Origin: Chloroflexota bacterium
Lineage (GTDB): Bacteria; Chloroflexota; Anaerolineae; Aggregatilineales; Phototrophicaceae
Length of the DNA: 58,626 nucleotides
Assembly: GCA_016223085.1 (NCBI GenBank)
Contig: JACRPS010000014.1
Location: 14,643 to 73,268, forward strand
Direction: 5' to 3'
Position numbers and translations under genes: made by a program. This document shows, piece after piece, positions 26,534 through 37,638 of this stretch (position 1 is its first letter; every line of letters starts with the position of its first letter). Under the pieces are notes generated by a model. It made no database searches and was not told the DNA's origin. It was given only the letters and a program-made list of their open reading frames with translations.

Positions 26534-26544
26534 GACCAACGCAC

Positions 26545-26572
26545 GTAGGGACACGGCATGCCGTGTCCCTAC
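26545..26572. repeat. Perfect 28-nt palindrome upstream of leuA
   Basis: Arm GTAGGGACACGGCA followed by its exact reverse complement. Second GTAGGG element in tandem, 11 nt after the previous one. Confidence 0.9.
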
Positions 26573-26712
26573 AGGAATAGAAAACGGAGCTGTTATGGAT
26601 GACGCATCCGGTGTAGCCAGAAAGGGGGTGGTCTGATGTCCGAAGATGGTCTTGCTGATCTTTGCCGTTCGACATTCGACCTGAGAGCATTTACAGAAAG
26701 GATCACCCCACA

Positions 26713-28338
26713 ATGGTTACACCACCTGTTGACGAGAACGTTGTCCGGTTTTTTGATACCACCCTGCGTGACGGCGAACAAAGCCCCGGCGCAACCCTGA
26801 GCAGCGCCGAAAAGCTGGAAATCGCGCGGCAGTTGGCGCGGCTCGGTGTAGACATTATCGAAGCGGGTTTCCCGGCGGCATCGCCGGATGATCTGGCCGC
26901 CGTGCAGCGTATCGCGCGGGAGGTTGGCACGGCAGACGGGCCGGTAATCTGCGGGCTGGCGCGCGCGGTCGAGAGCGACATCCGCACCTGCTGGGAAGGC
27001 GTGAAGGATGCGGCCAAACCCCGCATCCACACGTTCCTGGGCACGTCCGACATTCACCTGAAATACCAGACCGGTATGACCCGCGAACAGGCGTTGGCCG
27101 CGATTCGCAAGGCGGTCACGCTGGCGCGCAGCCTGTGTGACGACGTGGAGTTCAGCCCGATGGACGCGGGGCGCACCGACCCGGCGTTTCTGGTGGAAGT
27201 GTGTGCGCTGGCCGTCGAGTGTGGCGCGACCACGCTCAACATTCCGGATACGGTCGGCTACTGCACGCCGCAGGAATGGGGCGACCTGATCGCCAATCTG
27301 ATCGCGGAAACGCCGGGCGCAGGGCCGGGCAGCGGAGTGGCGTGGTCGGTTCACTGCCACAACGATCTGGGGCTGGCGACGGCCAACACGCTGGCCGGAG
27401 TGATGGCCGGGGCGCGGCAGGTGGAAGTGACGATCAACGGCATTGGCGAACGCGCCGGCAATACCAGTCTGGAAGAAGTGGCGATGGCGATAGCGACGCG
27501 CCCGCAGTTCTTCAACGTGCGGACAAACATAAACACGCGCGAGATCATGAAAACCAGCCGACTGGTGAGCAACTACACCGGCATGGCCGTGCAGCCGAAT
27601 AAGGCGGTTGTCGGAGCGAATGCCTTCGCGCACGAGGCCGGTATTCATCAGGACGGTGTGCTGAAGAATTCCAGCACCTATGAAATCATGACGCCGGAAA
27701 GCGTCGGCCTGCACCAGAGCCGCCTGGTGCTGGGCAAACACAGTGGCCGCCACGCCCTCAAAGCCCGCCTGAAGGAACTGGGTTACAACATCGAAGGTGA
27801 CGCGCTGAATCAGGTGTTTGCCCGGTTTAAGGATTTGGCCGATGCTAAAAAGACCGTCACCGATGCCGATCTGGAAGCGTTGATCGCCGACGAGTTCAAC
27901 CGCCCGGAGGAGATTTTTAGTCTGGTGGATATTCAGGTAACGTGCGGCACGATGGGGATGCCGACGGCGACCGCCAAGCTGCGTAACGCCAACGGCGAGG
28001 AATTTGTGTACGCGGCGGTCGGCGCGGGGCCGGTGGATGCGGCCTATAAGGCGATTGACGCGATCATCCAAGCGCCAAATACGCTGATCGAATACAGTGT
28101 CCACAGCGTAACGGAAGGCATTGACGCGCTGGGGGAAGTAACGGTGCGCGTCGCGCCCGCCGGACGCGAGGGTGACAAACGCTCATTCGGCGGCTATGGC
28201 GCGGACAGCGACATCGTGGTTGCCAGCGTGAAGGCGTACATGGCGGCGGTTAACCGCATGGTGGCGGTGCTCGGTTATGGCGACCGCCAGCCGGAAGGCG
28301 AAGCGGCGACGGTGGGCGTGAAGAGCGCCGGGGATTAG
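26713..28338 (+). CDS. leuA: 2-isopropylmalate synthase
   Basis: A 541-residue enzyme condensing acetyl-CoA with 2-oxoisovalerate, the first step specific to leucine. The ATG at 26713 follows AAGGA by 13 nt and gives [20 protein letters not shown]; an upstream frame opening at 26662 lacks a ribosome site. Landmarks: [12 protein letters not shown] (metal and catalytic), [32 protein letters not shown], and a C-terminal LeuA regulatory domain from about residue 390 that binds leucine. It is the long, feedback-regulated form. The 203 nt before it hold two palindromes and a 13-codon frame, described elsewhere. Confidence 0.95.
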   Translation: MVTPPVDENVVRFFDTTLRDGEQSPGATLSSAEKLEIARQLARLGVDIIEAGFPAASPDDLAAVQRIAREVGTADGPVICGLARAVESDIRTCWEGVKDAAKPRIHTFLGTSDIHLKYQTGMTREQALAAIRKAVTLARSLCDDVEFSPMDAGRTDPAFLVEVCALAVECGATTLNIPDTVGYCTPQEWGDLIANLIAETPGAGPGSGVAWSVHCHNDLGLATANTLAGVMAGARQVEVTINGIGERAGNTSLEEVAMAIATRPQFFNVRTNINTREIMKTSRLVSNYTGMAVQPNKAVVGANAFAHEAGIHQDGVLKNSSTYEIMTPESVGLHQSRLVLGKHSGRHALKARLKELGYNIEGDALNQVFARFKDLADAKKTVTDADLEALIADEFNRPEEIFSLVDIQVTCGTMGMPTATAKLRNANGEEFVYAAVGAGPVDAAYKAIDAIIQAPNTLIEYSVHSVTEGIDALGEVTVRVAPAGREGDKRSFGGYGADSDIVVASVKAYMAAVNRMVAVLGYGDRQPEGEAATVGVKSAGD

Positions 28339-28355
28339 GAAATGTAGGGAATGGT

Positions 28356-28385
28356 GTAGGGGCGGGTTTCGAAACCCGCCCCTAC
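28356..28385. repeat. Perfect 30-nt palindrome between leuA and leuC
   Basis: Arm GTAGGGGCGGGTTTC followed by its exact reverse complement. Nearly the same as the element at 10993. Confidence 0.9.
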
Positions 28386-28415
28386 GGAATGAGAATCAAA
28401 GGTAGACGAACAACG

Positions 28416-29852
<1,437 letters not shown>

Positions 29853-29853
29853 C

Positions 29854-30465
29854 ATGGAACCTATTACTACCTTTACCGGGCGGCTGGCGCCGCTACCGAT
29901 CAACGACATTGACACCGACCAGATTATCCCGGCGCGTTATCTGAAAGTGACGGATAAAAACGGCCTGGGCGCGGCGTGTTTTTCCGACTGGCGCTACAAC
30001 GCCGATGGTTCGCCCAAAGCCGACTTCGTGCTGAACAGATCCGAATACCAGGGCGCGGCGGTGCTGGTTGGCGGGCACAACTTTGGCTGTGGCAGTTCGC
30101 GCGAGCATGCGCCCTGGGCGCTGCTGGGCGCGGGTTTCAAGGCGGTTATCAGTACCTACTTTGCCGATATTTTCCGGGGCAACGCGCTCAAGAACGGCCT
30201 GCTGCCCGTGCAGGTGGACGCTGAGACTCACCGCCAGCTTATCAGCCTGGCGGAAGAAGACCCGTCAGCGCAGGTGACGGTGAATCTGGAAGCGCAGACC
30301 GTGACGCTGCCGGATGGCCGCAGTGTCGAATTTCCGATTGACCCGTTCTCGCGTTACTGCCTGCTGAACGGCGTAGATCAGCTTGGTTTCCTGCTCGGTC
30401 TGGATGAACAGGTAGCCGAATTTGAACGATTGCATCCAGGGCGCGTACAAACGACCGCCAGCTAA
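29854..30465 (+). CDS. leuD: 3-isopropylmalate dehydratase, small subunit
   Basis: A 203-residue swivel-domain subunit, normal in length for bacterial LeuD. It shows [38 protein letters not shown] and [17 protein letters not shown]. It joins LeuC to form the active site. The start codon is one base after the leuC stop, so the pair are coupled. Confidence 0.95.
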   Translation: MEPITTFTGRLAPLPINDIDTDQIIPARYLKVTDKNGLGAACFSDWRYNADGSPKADFVLNRSEYQGAAVLVGGHNFGCGSSREHAPWALLGAGFKAVISTYFADIFRGNALKNGLLPVQVDAETHRQLISLAEEDPSAQVTVNLEAQTVTLPDGRSVEFPIDPFSRYCLLNGVDQLGFLLGLDEQVAEFERLHPGRVQTTAS

Positions 30466-30474
30466 GGGGGAACT

Positions 30475-32067
<1,593 letters not shown>

Positions 32068-32078
32068 ACGGCAGAACG

Positions 32079-32441
32079 ATGATCGAAAAAGTGAATCTGG
32101 CGCACAAGTTCAGCCTGTTTAGCGACTACTGGAGTCCAAAACTGGCGGGGCAGGTGAACAACTTCGCCGTGAAGCTGGTGAAGCTGAAAGGCGAGTTTGT
32201 CTGGCATCACCATGACATTGAAGACGAACTGTTTCTGGTGGTTAAAGGCCGGTTACGAATTGAACTGCGCGACGGCGAAATCGTGCTGAATGAAGGGGAA
32301 TTTGCCATCATCCCGCACGGTGTCGAACACCGTCCGGTGGCGGACGCCGAGGTTCACGTGCTGCTGTTTGAGCCGAACACGACGCTCAACACTGGCAACG
32401 TTCAGAACGAGCGAACGATGCGCGATTTGAAGCGTGTTTAA
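32079..32441 (+). CDS. Small cupin-domain protein
   Basis: A 120-residue single cupin. The first motif appears as GEFVWHHHDIEDELFLVVKG (His, His and Glu metal ligands) and the second as GEFAIIPHGVEHRPVADAEV (His ligand). The start at 32079 (MIEKVNLAHKFSLFSDYWSP) is chosen because it lies just after the cimA stop and the upstream frame is shadow sequence. The reaction is unknown: cupins of this size are often metal-dependent isomerases, dioxygenases or sensors. It lies between cimA and leuB and is likely cotranscribed with them. Confidence 0.8.
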   Translation: MIEKVNLAHKFSLFSDYWSPKLAGQVNNFAVKLVKLKGEFVWHHHDIEDELFLVVKGRLRIELRDGEIVLNEGEFAIIPHGVEHRPVADAEVHVLLFEPNTTLNTGNVQNERTMRDLKRV

Positions 32442-32449
32442 TATTTATC

Positions 32450-32473
32450 GGACACGGCATGCCGTGTCCCTAC
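32450..32473. repeat. Palindromic repeat between cupin gene and leuB
   Basis: GGACACGGCA followed by its exact reverse complement and CCTAC; the left outer arm is lost (TATC instead of GTAG). Same core as the element at 26545. Confidence 0.8.
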
Positions 32474-32498
32474 GCTACACGAATATAGGGAAGTGTTG

Positions 32499-33560
32499 AT
32501 GAAAGCAACCATCACCGTGCTGCCCGGCGACGGCATTGGCCCGGAAGTTACGGCTCAAGCCGTGCGCGTGCTGGAAAAAGTTGCCGCGAAGTACGGTCAC
32601 GATTTTACGTTCCACGAAGCGTTGATGGGTGGCATCGCCATTGATAAAACCGGCCAACCGCTGCCGGACGAGACGCTGCGCAGCGCAGAGCAGTCCGACG
32701 CGATTTTGCTGGGTGCGGTCGGCGGGCCGCAGTGGTCTGACCCGACGGCAAAAGTGCGCCCGGAACAGGGGCTGCTCGGCATTCGCAAACACTTTGAATT
32801 GTTCGCTAACCTGCGCCCGGTGAAGGCTTACCCGGCGCTGGCGCAGCACACGCCGCTGCGGGCGGAACTGCTGGACGGCGTGGATATGCTGTTCGTGCGC
32901 GAACTGACCGGCGGCCTGTACTTCGGCCCACGCCAGGAGCAGGGCGACGGCGACAGCGCCTACGACACTGAAATCTACAGCGTGCCAGAAGTGGAGCGCG
33001 TGGCGCACGTCGCGTTCCGCGCGGCGCAGGGGCGGCGCAAGCAGGTCACGTCGGTGGATAAAGCCAACGTCCTCGCTGCGATGCGGCTGTGGCGGCGGAC
33101 GGTCGTCAAGGTGCATGAGGATTACAGCGACGTGGCGCTCGATCACGTGCTGGTGGACGCCTGCACGATGTATCTGGTCACACGTCCGGCCAGCTTTGAC
33201 GTGATTCTCGCCAGCAACATGTTTGGCGATATTCTCAGCGATGAAGCCTCGGTGCTGGCCGGGTCGCTGGGGATGCTGCCGTCAGCCTCGCTGGGTTCCA
33301 GCACGTTTGGGTTATACGAACCGATTCACGGCTCCGCGCCGGATATCGCTGGGCAGGGCAAGGCCAACCCGACCGGCACGATTCTCAGCGCGGCGATGCT
33401 GCTGCGTTACAGTCTGGGGCTGGATGCGGAAGCGAAAGCCGTAGAAAACGCTGTTGAGCAAACGCTGGCGGCGGGTGCGCGCACGGCGGACATCGCGCCG
33501 AAGGGCGGCGCGTGGATCAGCACCAACGAATTTGCCGAAACGGTTTTGGGCTGCCTGTAG
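32499..33560 (+). CDS. leuB: 3-isopropylmalate dehydrogenase
   Basis: A 353-residue NAD-dependent beta-decarboxylating dehydrogenase. Landmarks: LPGDGIGPEVTAQAVRVL, LLGAVGGPQWSDP, RELTGGLYFGPR, VDKANVLAAMRLWR and SNMFGDILSDEASVLAGSLG, then YEPIHGSAPDIAGQGKANP. The ATG at 32499 follows AGGGAAG; a GTG two codons earlier is less likely. Last gene of the ilv-leu run; its TAG stop is the TAG of the palindrome at 33557. It may also act on methylmalate in the citramalate route. Confidence 0.95.
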   Translation: MKATITVLPGDGIGPEVTAQAVRVLEKVAAKYGHDFTFHEALMGGIAIDKTGQPLPDETLRSAEQSDAILLGAVGGPQWSDPTAKVRPEQGLLGIRKHFELFANLRPVKAYPALAQHTPLRAELLDGVDMLFVRELTGGLYFGPRQEQGDGDSAYDTEIYSVPEVERVAHVAFRAAQGRRKQVTSVDKANVLAAMRLWRRTVVKVHEDYSDVALDHVLVDACTMYLVTRPASFDVILASNMFGDILSDEASVLAGSLGMLPSASLGSSTFGLYEPIHGSAPDIAGQGKANPTGTILSAAMLLRYSLGLDAEAKAVENAVEQTLAAGARTADIAPKGGAWISTNEFAETVLGCL

Positions 33561-33584
33561 GGACACGATAGATCGTGTCCCTAC
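33557..33584. repeat. 28-nt palindrome containing the leuB stop codon
   Basis: Arms GTAGGGACACGAT and ATCGTGTCCCTAC around AG. It also overlaps the last codon and stop of the convergent gene ending at 33581. Confidence 0.9.
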
Positions 33585-35629
33585 GATTCGGGTTCGTCCA
33601 TCTGTCGTGAGGCGTCCGGTGGGTGGGGCTGGGTGATGCCCTCGTCGGGTGTATCGGACGAAAACAGGTTGTGGAACACTTCGGTTTTGGGGGTGGAGGC
33701 GCTCGGTCCGACACTGAAATCAATGTCCTCGGGTGACGGGGTGAGCGCGTCCGGCTGAATCGGGCGGCTCAATTCCAGCGCCATCAGCCCGGCCAGCAGG
33801 AACATTAGGCGGCGGCCACCCAGCGACATGGTTTTCCAGGTGAAGGCCCGAATGGCACACAACGCCAGCGCAATATAGTATTCCTCCCAGCGGTTGGATA
33901 CCGCCAGACATTCGCCCACAATCTCTCGGATGGCGCTGACGACGCCAATTGCCGGCAGAATTTCGTCATCCACCGGCGGCGTAACCTTGCCGTGCAGCGC
34001 CAGCAGGTGACGAAGCACCCGGCGCGCCGTGTCCCAGCTATCGTCCAGCCCCAGCATCACGGCGTCGCCCAGCAGGCTGACTTCAAACGTCGCCCAATCG
34101 AACAGGGTATGGCCGTCCCGCGTGTGGCCGAAATCAATCAGCCACATGCTGTTGTTCGGGCCGATCAACACGTTGCCCAGGTGCAGGTCGCCATGAATTT
34201 TGCTCTGCGAGCCGGTCACATGGCGGTCAAGCAAGTCCTCGTAGACATGCAGCGGGTTAACCACACGCCCGCGCCCGATGGGAATCCACTTCTGGCGCGG
34301 GTGAAAATCCGGGTGCAGGTCGTGAACCGCGTCCATGAGCATTTCATGGCGTGTTTTCCAGACCCGGCCCACCAGCCGTTCGATGATTTCGCCCCGGTAG
34401 TACAGGTTTTCCGTCAGGTTGACGCCGCGCACCTCCACCTTGTGCGCCCGTTTATCAGCCTCGCTGCCGTAACCCATCGCCAGCTTCAGCACGTTTTCCT
34501 CGCGGTCCACTCGCTGGACGGCAAAATTCTCCAGAATCACCACGTCGCCGGACTGTAATTCGTGCAGCCGGGTTCGGGCTTTGGCGCGGTTGAGCGGAAT
34601 CCGCAGTACGAAGGCGTTCGGCGGTGGCACGGTGTCGTCGGCGAAGTCCAGCACCAGCAGCGGCGGCAGCAGCCAGTCGTATTCCATCCAGGCCTGGAAG
34701 GTGTATTCCCGGTTTTGCAACCACCAGTTTTTGCAGAAGCGGGTGTACAACTCCTGCTTCAGGTGCTGCCCCAGGTTATCCACACCCTGCGCGCGGACGT
34801 AGCTGCGCAGGTCCTGCGCGTCCATGCCGACGCTGGCAACGAGCGTGTATTTGATGCCGGCCAGGTCGGAGGCGTCCGGCGCGGTGGGCTGGTCTTCCAG
34901 CCGGGCGGCCTGGAGGGGCAGGGCAGATTTGACGTGCATTTCGTACCGCTGCACTTCGTCCAGAATGTTATCCGCCAGGTCAATCTTGGCAACAACCGGC
35001 GCGGCCTCGCGTTCGTCGGCCTGAATCGGTGTTACGACCAGAATCAGGGCCTTGCGGAAGCCAGTCAGCCGCCGTTCAATGCGGATGCGAGGATAGCTGG
35101 CAAACATACGCCGCAGGATAAACAGGTGTTCGCGCTCGATGACAAAATCCCGGTCGAAGTCCGCGCCGAAGGTGATGGCTGTGTCCGGCGGATAGGCTTC
35201 GGTGGTGGGAAGGTAGGTGTTGGCGGCATAAGCCAGCCAGTCCAAATCCACGCCCAGGGCGGACAGGACGCGGATGGGCAGGCTGTTACGCTCCGACACA
35301 ATCGCTTTTAACAGGTCGCGTTCGTTGGGTTCGTCGCGCCCGTCTTCCAGCGCAAATTCTTTGGCGATGTCCTGCACCAGTTCAGCGCGGGGGGTGGTGG
35401 GGATGCCGACCCACATCCGCTGTGCCGAGCCTTTGCCGGCTTTGCGCCGGATGGCTTCGATCACATAGTCCGGCGTTAAGCCCTGCTCCTGCAGGATGCT
35501 GCCGGCCAGACCGCCCTGGATTTGCAGCAGGGCAATCATCAGGTGTTCCACGCCGATGTAATAATGGCGCATCTGCACCGTTTCCTGCCGGGCGTTCACC
35601 AGAATATCGCGCAGGAGGATTGTCGTCAT
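33581..35629 (-). CDS. ClpN-domain protein with kinase/phosphotransferase-like domain
   Basis: A 682-residue protein of unusual architecture. Residues 1-135 resemble the two-repeat Clp N (R) domain (LLRDILVNARQETVQMRHYY, HLMIALLQIQGG, and a second repeat from NERDLLKAIVSE), a protein-binding module of Clp ATPases, but no AAA+ domain follows. Residues ~185-640 read as a kinase-like fold: LTGFRKALILVV (glycine-loop region), K215 in APVVAKID, an Glu in ILDEVQRYE, a beta-rich insert (GDVVILENFAVQRVD), then KIHGDLHLGNVLI (479-489) and MWLIDFGHTRDGHTLFDWA (498-513), as in aminoglycoside phosphotransferase-type enzymes. The last ~60 residues are Pro/Ser/Asp-rich. It resembles phosphotransferase-like partner domains (for example TCAD9) in predicted conflict systems, uncertain. 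The FHA gene lies 3 nt upstream. Confidence 0.72.
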   Translation of the reverse strand: MTTILLRDILVNARQETVQMRHYYIGVEHLMIALLQIQGGLAGSILQEQGLTPDYVIEAIRRKAGKGSAQRMWVGIPTTPRAELVQDIAKEFALEDGRDEPNERDLLKAIVSERNSLPIRVLSALGVDLDWLAYAANTYLPTTEAYPPDTAITFGADFDRDFVIEREHLFILRRMFASYPRIRIERRLTGFRKALILVVTPIQADEREAAPVVAKIDLADNILDEVQRYEMHVKSALPLQAARLEDQPTAPDASDLAGIKYTLVASVGMDAQDLRSYVRAQGVDNLGQHLKQELYTRFCKNWWLQNREYTFQAWMEYDWLLPPLLVLDFADDTVPPPNAFVLRIPLNRAKARTRLHELQSGDVVILENFAVQRVDREENVLKLAMGYGSEADKRAHKVEVRGVNLTENLYYRGEIIERLVGRVWKTRHEMLMDAVHDLHPDFHPRQKWIPIGRGRVVNPLHVYEDLLDRHVTGSQSKIHGDLHLGNVLIGPNNSMWLIDFGHTRDGHTLFDWATFEVSLLGDAVMLGLDDSWDTARRVLRHLLALHGKVTPPVDDEILPAIGVVSAIREIVGECLAVSNRWEEYYIALALCAIRAFTWKTMSLGGRRLMFLLAGLMALELSRPIQPDALTPSPEDIDFSVGPSASTPKTEVFHNLFSSDTPDEGITQPHPPDASRQMDEPES

Positions 35630-35632
35630 GCG

Positions 35633-35983
35633 TTATGGTTCCCGTTCAATTTGCAGCCAGGTGCGGCCAATGCGAAAAAGCTGCCCCGGTTGAATGGCGA
35701 CCGTACCCGTCACCCGTTCATCTTCTCCGCGCGCTTCCAGGAACGTGCCGTTGGTGCTGTTCAGGTCTTCAAGCTGCCAGTCGCTGCCGTCGAAGTGCAG
35801 ATGCGCGTGCAGGCGTGAGACAAACATATCGTGACGCAGACAGATATCACTGTCTTCGCGCCGACCAATGTTGAGCGTCCAGCGTCTGCCATCAAACTGG
35901 CCGTCGCCGTTATCGAGCGCGAGGTCCAGATGCTGACCGTCATCCACGCCGCTCATGATGGTTACTTCGACTTGCAGGCTCAC
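35633..35983 (-). CDS. FHA-domain protein
   Basis: A 116-residue protein that is essentially one forkhead-associated domain, which binds phosphothreonine peptides. Seen: WTLNIGRREDSDICLRHDMF, VSRLHAHLHF (Ser-Arg-x-His), and WQLEDLNSTNGTFLE. The GTG at 35983 (first codons MSLQVEVT) is chosen because GGAGCGG lies 6 nt before it and the first beta-strand must be included; a TTG 22 codons upstream would overlap the likely promoter. A phosphopeptide reader paired with a kinase-like protein (next gene, 3 nt downstream) suggests the two work together. Confidence 0.85.
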   Translation of the reverse strand: MSLQVEVTIMSGVDDGQHLDLALDNGDGQFDGRRWTLNIGRREDSDICLRHDMFVSRLHAHLHFDGSDWQLEDLNSTNGTFLEARGEDERVTGTVAIQPGQLFRIGRTWLQIEREP

Positions 35984-36016
35984 CGTTCGTCCGCTCCGCG
36001 TTGTCTCGTCAACCGC

Positions 36017-36045
36017 ATTATACGCCCGTTTGGGTTTTACCGAAA
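36017..36045 (-). promoter_or_regulatory. Candidate promoter for the FHA/kinase pair
   Basis: Minus-strand TATAAT (36022-36017) with TTTCGG 17 nt upstream (36045-36040). The -10 is consensus, the -35 weak. The start codon lies 33 nt downstream. Confidence 0.5.
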
Positions 36046-36053
36046 TCAAGCTG

Positions 36054-36082
36054 TTGCTATTCTATAAATGTTGTGTTACACT
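36054..36082 (+). promoter_or_regulatory. Promoter upstream of the SAM-I riboswitch
   Basis: TTGCTA (36054-36059), 17-nt spacer, TACACT (36077-36082). Transcription would begin near 36089, 15 nt before the aptamer. Confidence 0.55.
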
Positions 36083-36103
36083 TTTTCTCAACAATTGAAC
36101 AAG

Positions 36104-36203
36104 TCTCATAAAGAGCGGTGGAGGGAACGGCCCTGTGAAACCGCGGCAACCCCCGTAACAGGGAAGGTGCCAAGTCCGGCAGAAGTGTTTCTGAGAGATG
36201 AGA
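36104..36203 (+). ncRNA. SAM-I (S-box) riboswitch aptamer
   Basis: All S-box landmarks are present in order: TCTCAT (36104) pairing with ATGAGA (36198-36203) as P1, AGAGCGGTGGAGGGAA, CGGCCCTGTGAAACCG, CGGCAACC, the pseudoknot-bearing loop, AGGTGCCAAGTCCGGCAG and TGAGAGATGAGAG. The element senses S-adenosylmethionine and lowers downstream expression when it is abundant. It precedes cystathionine gamma-synthase, matching the known regulon. P1 and the downstream sequence should compete with the terminator at 36238. Confidence 0.96.
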
Positions 36204-36237
36204 GTGCGTATTTGGCGCGATGCGCCAATCGAACTCG

Positions 36238-36262
36238 AAGACTTCAGACCGAAGTCTTTTTT
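36238..36262 (+). terminator. First terminator after the SAM-I aptamer
   Basis: Stem AAGACTTC / GAAGTCTT, loop AGACC, then a run of T. A separate hairpin TTGGCGC-GAT-GCGCCAA lies between aptamer and terminator (36211-36228). Confidence 0.88.
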
Positions 36263-36276
36263 GTTCGCACAGAGAC

Positions 36277-36305
36277 ACCCGGATAACCGTCCGGGTTTTT
36301 ATTTT
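36277..36305 (+). terminator. Second, tandem terminator after the SAM-I aptamer
   Basis: Stem ACCCGGA / TCCGGGT, loop TAACCG, then TTTTATTTT. Lies 14 nt after the first terminator and 20 nt before the metB start codon. Confidence 0.82.
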
Positions 36306-36324
36306 ATCGCGGAGAGGGTGAGCA

Positions 36325-37569
36325 ATGGTACAGGAACGGCTTAACGATACCACCGCAGCAAACGGCAGCAGCCATCGTCCGGCGCGGGGCAGCAGCACGC
36401 GGGCGGTGCATGGCGGCACACCGCGGCGCAAGGCGTTTAGCGCGCTGACGACGCCGATTGTTCAGACAGCAACCTATACCTTCCGCGATACGCAGGATTT
36501 GATGGAGTACATGGAGCGCAAGACCTGGGGCGATGGTGACGACCGGGAAGAATACGGGCGTTACGGCAATCCAACGGTTGCGGCGGTGGAGCGCAAGCTG
36601 GCCGCGCTGGATGGCGGCGAGGACGCCGTGCTGTATGCTTCCGGCATGAACGCGGTTACGTCGCTGCTGTTGTCGGTGCTGTCAGCCGGCGGGCACATCG
36701 TCATGACCGACGACTGTTACCGCCGCACGCGCCAGTTCTGTTTGACCTTCCTGCAGCGGTTTGGTATTGAAACCAGCGTTGTGCCGATGGGCGATTACGC
36801 GGCGCTGGAAGCGGCCATCATCCCCAAAAAGACGCGCTTTATCATCTCCGAAAGTCCGACCAACCCGTATCTACGCGTTGCCAATCTGGAACGGATTGCC
36901 GCGCTAGGCAAAAAATATCGCGCGCTGACGGTGATTGACAGTACGTTTGCGACGCCAGTCAACCAGCGTCCTCTGGAATGGGGCATTGATTTTGTGGTTC
37001 ACAGCGCCACCAAGTACCTGTCCGGCCATAACGATCTGCTGGCGGGCGTGGTGGTGGGCCGCGCCGACCGCATCAAGGCGCTACGCGACGCGCGCGGGGT
37101 CTTGGGCGGGGTAGTTGACCCCCAGAATGCGTATCTGCTGGAACGCGGCGTCAAAACGCTGGCGGTGCGGGTGAAACAGCAGAACCAGTCGGCGCTGGCG
37201 GTGGCGCGCTTTCTGGAGGCGCACCCGCGTATCGAACGGGTATGGTATCCTGGCCTGCCATCTCATCCTGACCACGACACCGCCGCCGCGCAGATGAGTG
37301 GCTTTGGTGGCGTGGTGAGCTTCGAGGTCGCGGGTGACTTGCAGGCAACCGCGCGCTTCATTGACCACCTGCGGATTCCGTATATCGCGCCGAGTTTGGG
37401 CGGCGTGGAAAGCCTGATCGAGCAGCCGGCGCTGATGAGCTACTACGAAAAGACCAGCGAGGAACGGCTGGCGCTGGGTATCAAGGACAATCTGGTGCGG
37501 TTTGCCATCGGCATCGAAGATACTGAAGATATCCTGAACGATCTGGACCAGGCATTAGCCGCAGTTTAA
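36325..37569 (+). CDS. metB: Cystathionine gamma-synthase, plant-type
   Basis: A 414-residue Cys/Met-metabolism PLP enzyme. It condenses an activated homoserine with cysteine, feeding methionine synthesis. The Schiff-base lysine is about K230 in VVHSATKYLSGHNDLLAGV. Many segments (EYGRYGNPTV, GGHIVMTDDCYRRTR, YPGLPSHPDHD, GFGGVVSFEVAGD, IPYIAPSLGGVESL, GIKDNLVRFAIGIED) follow the plant enzyme closely. The first ~35 residues are low-complexity and polar. GGAGAGGGTGAGCA leads to the ATG. The upstream SAM-I riboswitch supports a methionine role; a gamma-lyase or O-acetylhomoserine sulfhydrylase cannot be strictly excluded. Confidence 0.9.
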   Translation: MVQERLNDTTAANGSSHRPARGSSTRAVHGGTPRRKAFSALTTPIVQTATYTFRDTQDLMEYMERKTWGDGDDREEYGRYGNPTVAAVERKLAALDGGEDAVLYASGMNAVTSLLLSVLSAGGHIVMTDDCYRRTRQFCLTFLQRFGIETSVVPMGDYAALEAAIIPKKTRFIISESPTNPYLRVANLERIAALGKKYRALTVIDSTFATPVNQRPLEWGIDFVVHSATKYLSGHNDLLAGVVVGRADRIKALRDARGVLGGVVDPQNAYLLERGVKTLAVRVKQQNQSALAVARFLEAHPRIERVWYPGLPSHPDHDTAAAQMSGFGGVVSFEVAGDLQATARFIDHLRIPYIAPSLGGVESLIEQPALMSYYEKTSEERLALGIKDNLVRFAIGIEDTEDILNDLDQALAAV

Positions 37570-37579
37570 TGGACAGGCT

Positions 37580-37608
37580 GTAGGGACATGACGCCGCTAT
37601 GTCCCTAC
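37580..37608. repeat. Palindromic repeat between convergent metB and thrC
   Basis: Arms GTAGGGACAT and ATGTCCCTAC around a 9-nt centre. Confidence 0.8.
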
Positions 37609-37638
37609 GTTAAATCAGCAATAACCGATTTTGGCTGG

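Noticed and set aside
26595-26636. 13-codon ORF with a possible leader role before leuA
   Set aside because: It has no run of Leu, Ile or Val codons and no terminator follows, so it does not look like an attenuator.
26593-28104. 503-codon open frame opposite leuA
   Set aside because: It is antisense to a clear 2-isopropylmalate synthase and has no recognisable domain.
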